The notes under the pieces: model-generated | Told to the model about the DNA's origin: nothing | Databases searched by the model: none | What the model saw: the letters and a program-made list of their open reading frames with translations, nothing else | In this document: positions 40,586 through 46,305 of the stretch, piece by piece | How the letters are laid out: each line of letters opens with the position of its first letter | Numbering within the stretch: the stretch's first letter is position 1 | Assembly: GCF_000948395.1 (NCBI RefSeq) | Contig: NZ_JYFN01000002.1 | Location: 93,658 to 139,962, forward strand | Reading direction: 5' to 3' | From: Frankia torreyi | GTDB lineage: Bacteria > Actinomycetota > Actinomycetes > Frankiales > Frankiaceae | DNA: 46,305 nt | Translations under genes and position numbers: made by a program

Positions 40586-42439
40586 TCAGCGGGCGTCGGC
40601 GGGTGGGGACGGGAAGAGGTCCCACAGGACGGTGCGGCGGTCGGCGCCGGCGGTGGCCAGCAGGCGGCTGTCGGGGGCGAAGGCGACGTCCTGGACGGGG
40701 CCGGCGTGGGCGGGCAGGCGGTGGCCGGGGCCGGGACGTTCGGGGTCGGTGATGTCGCGCACCGTCGCGGTGCGGTCGGCACTGGCGGTGGCCAGCAGGG
40801 TGCCGTCGGGGCTGAAGGCGACGGCCTGCACGGCGCGGCGATGGTCGGCGATCTCGACCAGGACGGTCTCGGTGGTGGGGTCGGCCACCGAGTAGACCCG
40901 CACGGTGCGGTCCTTGCCGGCCACGGCGAGCAGGTCGCCGTCGGGGCTGAACGCCACGCTGAACACGGCCCCGCGGGCGCCGGACAGCGTCACGGTGGCG
41001 CTCGGGTGGGTCGGGTCGGCGAGATCCCACAGGGTGACCGTGCGGTCCTCGGCGCCGGTGGCCAGCAGGGTGCCGTCGGGGCTGAAGGCCACCGCCCGCA
41101 CGGCGCTGCGATGCCCGGCGAGGATCGCCGCGCGCCGCGGCACCCCCGGCTCGGCGAGGTCCCACAGCAGCACCGCCCGGTCGTCGCCGGCGGTGGCCAG
41201 CAGGGTGCCGCCGGGGCTGAACCCGAGGTCGTGCAGGTAGCCGCGATGGCCGGTCAGCGTCATCAGCGGCACCGGGCGGGCCGGGTCGGCGACCTGCCAC
41301 AGCACGGTGGTACCCGCGTCGCCGGCGGCGGCGAGGATGCGCCCGTCCGGGCTGAACGTCACCGCCCGCGCCCACTCCTGGTTGATCCGCCGACCGTAGC
41401 CGACGGTGGCGACCAGCCGTGGAGGGTCGGGGAACGCCGCCTGCCACAGCCGGACGGTGGTGTCGGTGCCGCCGGTGGCGAGCAGTGCCGCGGTCGGGCT
41501 GAAGCTGACGCTCATCGGATGGCCGCGTTCCTCGGGCAGGACGGCCAGGCGGCGGGCGGCGGCCAGGTCGCGGGCGGCGCCGCGCTCGCGTCGGACGCCG
41601 GCGCCGGTGAACGTCGCGCCGGCGCTGGCGCCCGCGGTGCCGCCGCGCGCCGGTGGGCCGGGCGGACGGTGTCCGCCGGCGTCGCCGGGGCATGGGCTCG
41701 GCTGGCCGTCGGCGCCGGTGTCGGTGCCGGCGAACGAGGTGGGGGGAAACGGCGGCGGGGTGAGGTCGGTCGCGGGCCGGGGGGCGACGACGGTGACCTG
41801 GCGCAGCAGCCAGTCGCGCGCCAGCGTCGCATCCAGGCCGAACAGGTCGAAGGCGAGCAGGCCGGCGAACGGCGCGGGCCGCGAGCAGTCCTCGATCCGC
41901 ACCAGGATGATCCGCCCGCCGCCCCCCGCGCCGACCCCGGCGGTCCGCGGCGGGCCGGCGTCGCGCCCGGGACGCGTCGTCGGAGGCGCCCCCGCCATCG
42001 TCGCCTTGTCCGCCACCGCCGCCATGCCCGGCATCGCCGCATTGCCCGCCACCGTCGCCCTGGCCGGCGTCCCGGCGGCGACCGACCGGGCCGTCTGCGC
42101 CCGGTAGGCCGCTGACCAGATGACGAGGATCTCTCCGCCGAGCGTGAGATGGCGATCGAGATCGACCGGCGCCGCCCCGGCGGGCGGGGCGCTGTCGACC
42201 AGGGGGTGGCTGAGCACCCGGTAGCCGGCGTGGGCGAGCTGCCAGCACAACCAGCGTGCCCAGGCGGCGTCCGGCTCGGCGACGCTGTGGGAGACGATGA
42301 TGTCCCACGACGGCCCTGCCGGCACCGTGCGCCCCTCACCGCCGGGCGGACCGCCCAGCTCGCCGGGGCCGGCCCGTCCGCCCGCCGCGGCGGCGTCCGC
42401 GCCCGTGCCGGAACCCGGTTCCGCCGCGGCGCCACCCAT
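40586..42439 (-). CDS. TIR domain fused to a seven-bladed WD40 propeller
   Basis: 617 aa from ATG 42439 (AGGTG 6 nt upstream). A Gly/Ala-rich start is followed by a TIR domain (about 44-220): SWDIIVSHSVAEPDAAWARWLCWQLAHAGYRVL, LGGEILVIWSAAYRAQ, and GRIILVRIEDCSRPAPFAGLLAFDLFGLD. About 60 low-complexity residues interrupt the domain after SAAYRAQ. The glutamate expected in the NADase catalytic helix (the position after YRVL) is not evident. From about residue 310 there are seven WD40 units, e.g. AVAFSPDGTLLATGAEDRTVTLWDL, enough to close a propeller. Such bacterial TIR-WD40 proteins are candidates for defence or signalling. It is flanked by a kinase, an orphan gene and a recombinase. Confidence 0.85.
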   Translation of the reverse strand: MGGAAAEPGSGTGADAAAAGGRAGPGELGGPPGGEGRTVPAGPSWDIIVSHSVAEPDAAWARWLCWQLAHAGYRVLSHPLVDSAPPAGAAPVDLDRHLTLGGEILVIWSAAYRAQTARSVAAGTPARATVAGNAAMPGMAAVADKATMAGAPPTTRPGRDAGPPRTAGVGAGGGGRIILVRIEDCSRPAPFAGLLAFDLFGLDATLARDWLLRQVTVVAPRPATDLTPPPFPPTSFAGTDTGADGQPSPCPGDAGGHRPPGPPARGGTAGASAGATFTGAGVRRERGAARDLAAARRLAVLPEERGHPMSVSFSPTAALLATGGTDTTVRLWQAAFPDPPRLVATVGYGRRINQEWARAVTFSPDGRILAAAGDAGTTVLWQVADPARPVPLMTLTGHRGYLHDLGFSPGGTLLATAGDDRAVLLWDLAEPGVPRRAAILAGHRSAVRAVAFSPDGTLLATGAEDRTVTLWDLADPTHPSATVTLSGARGAVFSVAFSPDGDLLAVAGKDRTVRVYSVADPTTETVLVEIADHRRAVQAVAFSPDGTLLATASADRTATVRDITDPERPGPGHRLPAHAGPVQDVAFAPDSRLLATAGADRRTVLWDLFPSPPADAR

Positions 42440-42520
42440 ACTCACACCTGGCAGCCTGCCACGCCCCTGCCCGGACGAGAACCCGACCATGGTGGCCGCG
42501 GCGGCGGGCGGGGTGGGCGA

Positions 42521-43807
42521 TCAGCGTGCCGACCCGCGTGCCCGCCCGTCCGCTCGCCGTTTCGCCACCACCTGTCCGGCCGTCCTCGCCGGCGCTGACC
42601 GGCTCGGGCGGTCGAGCGGGTCAGGGTACTCGCCCGTCGTCGGCGGATCATGCGGACGGCTCCGCGTCGCGCGAGGGCAGGCCGGTGCCGGGCGGTGCTG
42701 TGTCGTCGGGTGCCTGCCGCAGGTGCGCCGCCGCGGCGCCGTGCAGGTCCGTGGCGGCCGGGGGAAGGTCCTTGGACCGGGCCCTCGGTGGCGAGGTCCG
42801 CAGCCGTCGGCCTGGCGCAGCCGGGGGGTCGCCCGGACCGTCGGTGGGTGCGGCGTCGGTGGGGGCCGAGCGCGGCGGGCCGTCCGGTGAGGCGAGGGCG
42901 GTGGGCGTCTCGACGCCGGTTGCTGGGGGGTGGTCGGGCCGCCTGCGGGGGCGAGCATCTGCCGGTGGTCGCTGCGGTGGTCGAAGATGTAGCCGCGCAG
43001 ACCGGCGACGAGGTGCGGCGACCCGGCGGCGGCGAGCTCCCGGTCGACCTGCGCGATGTGCGTATCGCACTGGGTGATGGCCTGGAGCTCCTGCGGGCTG
43101 AGCGGCTCGCGTGCCTGGGCGCGCAGAAAGGACGCCAGCCGGCGGCATGGGTTGAACAGGCTGCCGACGTCGAGCAGTGGGACGAGTCGGTCGGCCACGA
43201 AGCGCACGTCGTCGTCCGACAGGTCCTCGGGAGTGGCGAGCTGCCCCAGGAGTCGCAACGAGTCCTCGACGTTGCGCCGGGCATAGTCCGCAAGGGACTC
43301 GTCCTTTGTCTCCGTGCCGGAGTACGGGCAGTCCGTCGCGTCGGGAAAAGCCCGCCGGTACAGCGCCGCGCAGGCGAGGATCCGGGCCGGCCGCTCCGCC
43401 GGGGGAAAGCCGAGCAGTATCTCCGACTGAAGGTAGGACCAGCGCTCCGATGCGGCGCCCGAGCCGTTCCGAAAGAAACGTCCAATTTTAGCCGCAAGAT
43501 TTCGTTGTTTGTCTGTTGGTTCGTCTGGTCGAAGGTACCTGGCGATCTCGTCCAGTAACACTCTGTGATGAAGATACTGTGCGTATCGCTCGGCGAGCAA
43601 TGCTGTGACATGGTGGTTCCTGTGCGGAACCGGTTCTCGCTGCTGCGCACCCACCATCGCGTTCATCGCTCTCTGTGAGATCTCGGGCACAATATTTCGG
43701 GGCTGTGATATGGCACGGAGTGCCATATCGAGGTCCGCGGGCGTGGCGGAAGGCCGGCGCGGGACCGATGCAACATTTCTGTCGCATTCGACGGCTCGAC
43801 GGTCCAC
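42521..43807 (-). CDS. Orphan protein, lower GC, probable frameshift near its 3' end
   Basis: 428 aa as an open frame from GTG 43807 (ATG 43726 is an alternative). The first 290 residues look genuine and helical: ERYAQYLHHRVLLDEIARYLRP, RWSYLQSEILLGFPPAERPARILACAALYRRAFPD, DLSDDDVRFVADRLVPLLDVGSLF. No family is recognised. After about residue 290 the composition turns to Arg/Pro/His shadow type, while the neighbouring frame (to 42648) reads plausibly as LASPDGPPRSAPTDAAP and ARSKDLPPAATDLHGAAAAHLR. The switch point is a C6 run (42925-42930), where a -1 shift joins the frames. GC is lower at the 5' part, suggesting transfer. It lies beside the TIR-WD40 gene, same strand. Confidence 0.6.
   Translation of the reverse strand: MDRRAVECDRNVASVPRRPSATPADLDMALRAISQPRNIVPEISQRAMNAMVGAQQREPVPHRNHHVTALLAERYAQYLHHRVLLDEIARYLRPDEPTDKQRNLAAKIGRFFRNGSGAASERWSYLQSEILLGFPPAERPARILACAALYRRAFPDATDCPYSGTETKDESLADYARRNVEDSLRLLGQLATPEDLSDDDVRFVADRLVPLLDVGSLFNPCRRLASFLRAQAREPLSPQELQAITQCDTHIAQVDRELAAAGSPHLVAGLRGYIFDHRSDHRQMLAPAGGPTTPQQPASRRPPPSPHRTARRARPPPTPHPPTVRATPRLRQADGCGPRHRGPGPRTFPRPPRTCTAPRRRTCGRHPTTQHRPAPACPRATRSRPHDPPTTGEYPDPLDRPSRSAPARTAGQVVAKRRADGRARGSAR
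43707..43729. promoter_or_regulatory. 23-bp perfect inverted repeat at the 5' end of the orphan gene
   Basis: Arms GATATGGCAC (43707-43716) and GTGCCATATC (43720-43729) are exact reverse complements with a GGA centre. It covers the ATG at 43726. This is the longest perfect inverted repeat I saw in the window and could be an operator, or a hairpin that shuts translation from that ATG. Confidence 0.65.
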
Positions 43808-43978
43808 CCCGATCGCGGATGCGGCAGCTTGTCATGCATTCCTGCCGCTCGCTAAGAAGGGTACGCACAGCCCGAATCGTTACCGATGATGTCGTCCACA
43901 GGATCGTCCGTGTCGGTGTCCGGGTCTTCCCGGGCCGGCCACCGACCGCGGCGATCCCCCTTTTCTCCAGGAGTGCCG

Positions 43979-44401
43979 ATGCGTCGTCGCCGCTGCCTGC
44001 CGCCCCGTCGCCGACCGGGCCGACCGCGCGCACCGCTGGCCCGCAGCGACAGCCATCCCCGCCATCCCCGGCGCTGCGGGGCCGCCCACCGCCGGCGGGG
44101 ATGCGGCCGGACCAGGCGGGGGGACGCTCGCCGGCCGGCGGCTACGCGCCGCCGCAGGGCCGCAGGCGTCCCGCCACGTCCACGGCGTCCCGCCGGCCGT
44201 CGCACCGACGGTGACCGGCGGCGCGGACCGACCACGAGTGCCACCGGCGGTTCGGCGTGGCGCGCCGCGGCGATGCTCGCCGTGGCGTGCACCGTCGCGG
44301 TCGGACTGCTGACGGTCGGGCTGGCCGACGCCGGGGCGCTGCTTCTGCAGACGTGGGGGGTGCTGCTCGCCGTCGTCGTCGACCGCGCTCGGCGCCGATG
44401 A
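43979..44401 (+). CDS. Small basic protein with C-terminal membrane segments
   Basis: 140 aa from ATG 43979, chosen because AGGAG (43969-43973) lies 5 nt upstream. The first ninety residues are Arg/Pro-rich and probably disordered. Near the end AWRAAAMLAVACTVAVGLLTVGLADAGALLLQTWGVLLAVVVDRARRR gives one long or two short transmembrane segments and a basic stop. The antisense frame is open too but has no ribosome site. No family recognised. It is divergent from the orphan gene and convergent with the recombinase. Confidence 0.5.
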   Translation: MRRRRCLPPRRRPGRPRAPLARSDSHPRHPRRCGAAHRRRGCGRTRRGDARRPAATRRRRAAGVPPRPRRPAGRRTDGDRRRGPTTSATGGSAWRAAAMLAVACTVAVGLLTVGLADAGALLLQTWGVLLAVVVDRARRR

Positions 44402-44460
44402 CGAGCGCGTCCCTGCCCGCCGGCCGCCGGCCACCGGCCCGGCCGGCCACCGGCCACCGG

Positions 44461-45708
44461 TTACAGCCCGACGCGGCCGGAGGGGTTGTCGCGGTCGAAC
44501 AGGCGCCCGGCGCGGATGTAGCCGTCCAGGGACGCCGAGGAGCGCCAGCGGCCCTGGCGCATGATGGAGCGGTCGGCGACGCCGGCGCGGGCGGCGGCGG
44601 TGGCGAACCCCGAGCGCAGCGAATGCCCGGCGAAGTCGGCGGGGTCGAGGCCCGCGGCGGCGACGCGGCGCTGCACGATGCGGGCCACCGACCCGGGGTA
44701 GAGCCTCGTCGCGCCGACGTGGCCGTGCCGGCTGACCGCGCGGAACGCCGGGCCCTCACGCAGGTCGGCCGCCTGCGCCCAGGCCCGCCACGCCCGCACC
44801 GGGCAGGTCGGCCGGTAGGAGCCGTAGGCGATGCCGACCAGTGCCCCTTCGCCCTCCTGGTCGGTCTTGGACCTGCGGATGGTGAGGATGAGACCGTCGG
44901 GTGTCTCCACCAGGTCGGCGACGTCGAGGCCGACCAGTTCGCTGCGGCGCAGGCAGCCGGCGAAGCCGATGAGCAGCAGGGCCCGGTCGCGGGTGTCGGC
45001 GACGTCGTCGTCGCGCAGGCCCGCCACGACCCGGGTGAGCAGGTCGGTGTCCAGCGCGGTCTTGCGGGTGGGCCGCACCCCGCGGGTGCGTCGGATGCCG
45101 TCCCAGACGGCGCCGACCTCGGGGGCGGCGGCCGGGTTGGGATGGTGGGCGAGCTGGTGGGCCACGGAGATCGCGGCGAGGCGGCGGCGGATCGTCGAGG
45201 GCCGGTAGCCGGCGTCGGCGAGCGTGGCCAGGTAGCCGGCGACGGTGGCCGGGGTCGCCGGTAGCGCGCTGGGCGCGGCCGGTTGGCGGGCGCACCAGGC
45301 GCGGAACTGGCGCAGGTCGCTGTCGTAGGCGCGCCACGTCGACGCCGACCGCGACGCGCGGGCGTAGTCACCGACGCGCGCGGCCAGCTCGGCGGGCAGC
45401 GCGAGCGGCGCGGCGCCCCCGGCGGCGGATCCGCCCGGCACGGGCAGCGGCCGTGCGGCGTCGGCGACGTCGATGTCGGCGGCGTCGATGTCGATGTCGA
45501 TGTCGATGTTGTCGGCGTCGGTGGACCGCGCGATCTCGCCGGTCACCGGTGTGCGGACCGGCGGTGAAGCGTCATCGCGGCCTACCCTAATTCCCACCGC
45601 CGCCGCGGACGCCGGCGGTCGCCCGGCTGTCGGTCCACCTGATCGGCGGCGGTCGCGCGGGCCGCCCGCGACGGGACGAAAACTGTCGGAGGTCGGTCCT
45701 ATCGTCAT
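44461..45708 (-). CDS. Tyrosine recombinase / phage-type integrase
   Basis: 415 aa from ATG 45708. A disordered N-terminus includes an alternating Ile-Asp run (NIDIDIDIDAADID) coded by a GATGTC tandem at about 45477-45512. The core-binding SAM-like domain is ARVGDYARASRSASTWRAYDSDLRQFRAWC, plus VAGYLATLADAGYRPSTIRRRLAAISVAHQ. Catalytic residues: R in LIGFAGCLRRSELVGLDV, K in TIRRSKTDQEG, H-x-x-R in FAGHSLRSGFAT, GRW at the second His/Trp site and nucleophile Tyr in SLDGYIRAG. It performs site-specific recombination. No excisionase, tRNA or att repeat is visible, so it may belong to a stand-alone XerCD-like or degenerate element. Confidence 0.92.
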   Translation of the reverse strand: MTIGPTSDSFRPVAGGPRDRRRSGGPTAGRPPASAAAVGIRVGRDDASPPVRTPVTGEIARSTDADNIDIDIDIDAADIDVADAARPLPVPGGSAAGGAAPLALPAELAARVGDYARASRSASTWRAYDSDLRQFRAWCARQPAAPSALPATPATVAGYLATLADAGYRPSTIRRRLAAISVAHQLAHHPNPAAAPEVGAVWDGIRRTRGVRPTRKTALDTDLLTRVVAGLRDDDVADTRDRALLLIGFAGCLRRSELVGLDVADLVETPDGLILTIRRSKTDQEGEGALVGIAYGSYRPTCPVRAWRAWAQAADLREGPAFRAVSRHGHVGATRLYPGSVARIVQRRVAAAGLDPADFAGHSLRSGFATAAARAGVADRSIMRQGRWRSSASLDGYIRAGRLFDRDNPSGRVGL

Positions 45709-45766
45709 CGCCGTCGGCGTTCGCCGGCCGCCGCCACCACGGCGGCCGCAGACGGGAGGGCGGCTC

Positions 45767-46261
45767 GTGCATCAGGTGGATCCGCGCGCGGAGCAGATCG
45801 AACGCGGCGGCGAACTGGCCCGCGGCGGCCGGCGGCAGGCCGCCCGCGGCCTGCTCGCCGCCGTGTGGCGGCAGCTCAGCCCGGTCGACGACGCGCCGCT
45901 GCGCGCCGACTGCGCCCTGGCGATGGCGGCCCTGCAGGACGATCAGCACGACCGGCTCGCCTGGCTGCTGCGGGCGCTGCACGCCGGCGAGCAGGTGCGC
46001 GAGTCCTACGTGGCGCGCCGCGGGTTGCCACTGCCGCTGCCGGCGTTCTATCCGACGGTGCTGCGCGACCTCGCCGACGCCTACCGGCTGGTCGGCGACG
46101 ACGTCGGCGCCCGCGCCTGCGAGCAGCGCGTCGCCGCGGGGGTCGCCGGGATCCGCCGGCTCGGTGACGTCGCGTTGCAGGAGATCGCCGCGTTCGCCGT
46201 GTCCCGGATGACGGGACGCCACGGCGTGCCCATGCCGGTGCAGGACCCGTGGGCCCGCTGA
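45767..46261 (+). CDS. Hypothetical helical protein (164 aa)
   Basis: 164 aa from GTG 45767 with GGGAGGG 6 nt upstream. It is helical by eye: ERGGELARGGRRQAARGLLAAVWRQL, DDAPLRADCALAMAALQDDQHDRLAWLLRALHAGEQVRESYV, then LPAFYPTVLRDLADAYRLVGDDVGARACEQRVAAGVAGI. The spacing resembles TPR-like hairpins (DLADAYRLVGDDVGARA). No enzymatic motif. It is divergent from the recombinase and reaches almost to the window end; 46262-46305 holds no gene. Confidence 0.72.
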   Translation: MHQVDPRAEQIERGGELARGGRRQAARGLLAAVWRQLSPVDDAPLRADCALAMAALQDDQHDRLAWLLRALHAGEQVRESYVARRGLPLPLPAFYPTVLRDLADAYRLVGDDVGARACEQRVAAGVAGIRRLGDVALQEIAAFAVSRMTGRHGVPMPVQDPWAR

Positions 46262-46305
46262 CCCCGCCCGCCGCGGCGGCGGCCAGCGGACCGGCGGGGC
46301 GGGTG

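Noticed and set aside
43488-44033. Minus-strand frame through the 5' region of the orphan gene
   Set aside because: Composition is mixed and it conflicts with the better frame starting at 43807 or 43726.

Overview
The window is very GC-rich chromosomal DNA (about 75 % by eye) with strong G/C preference at third codon positions, frequent GTG starts, overlapping GTGA/ATGA stop-starts and several apparently leaderless promoters. It carries an F420-type PPOX oxidoreductase, a late (aerobic-type) cobalamin operon and many TetR/MarR/SDR genes. This points to an actinomycete; a Frankia-like organism is my best guess, inferred from style and gene content rather than from any marker gene.

Layout. 0-4 kb: left edge of a minus-strand gene, an amidohydrolase, an Lrp/AsnC regulator and a PolA-type 5'-3' exonuclease. 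4.3-11.6 kb: a plus-strand lipid-flavoured cluster (fatty acyl-CoA reductase fused to a HAD phosphatase, a zinc-ligand-poor MDR dehydrogenase overlapping it by GTGA, a LarA-N-like protein, a PlsC acyltransferase, then GrpB). 11.7-16.1 kb: an APH-like kinase, a small hypothetical gene, PPOX, a helical-repeat protein and PaiB. 16.2-21.3 kb: a TetR/SDR pair that appears to share one operator, a GNAT, an epoxide hydrolase, and a methionine aminopeptidase divergent from an XRE regulator. 21.4-24.3 kb: a MarR regulator divergent from an SDR and membrane-protein operon, then an NAD(P)H-binding protein.

24.2-26.7 kb is a scar region: an internally shortened EamA transporter, the decayed end of a fabH (KAS III) gene, a piece of Tn3-family transposase and a glycolipid-binding gene lacking its N-terminus. 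26.7-29.3 kb holds small accessory genes. 29.3-35.6 kb is a minus-strand cobalamin operon: riboswitch, a His/Arg-rich leader ORF, chelatase (ChlI/ChlD type), CobO, CobB, CobE/CbiG-C and a lipoprotein, packed with gaps of 8 nt or less. 35.6-39.7 kb has a pentapeptide-repeat protein, two GNATs, a MetF-like protein, a second Tn3 transposase remnant and a formylglycine-generating-enzyme-like gene with a 43-bp fossil copy of itself 2.3 kb away. 39.8-46.3 kb looks like an island: a thymidylate-kinase-like protein, a TIR-WD40 protein, an orphan gene of lower GC with a 23-bp palindrome at its 5' end, a small membrane protein, a tyrosine recombinase and an orphan gene.

Most interesting points: the B12 riboswitch that seems to act on a His-rich leader ORF translationally coupled to the chelatase; the TetR operator pair; the LarA-like protein missing the lysine expected for the nickel-pincer cofactor; and the TIR-WD40/orphan/recombinase island.
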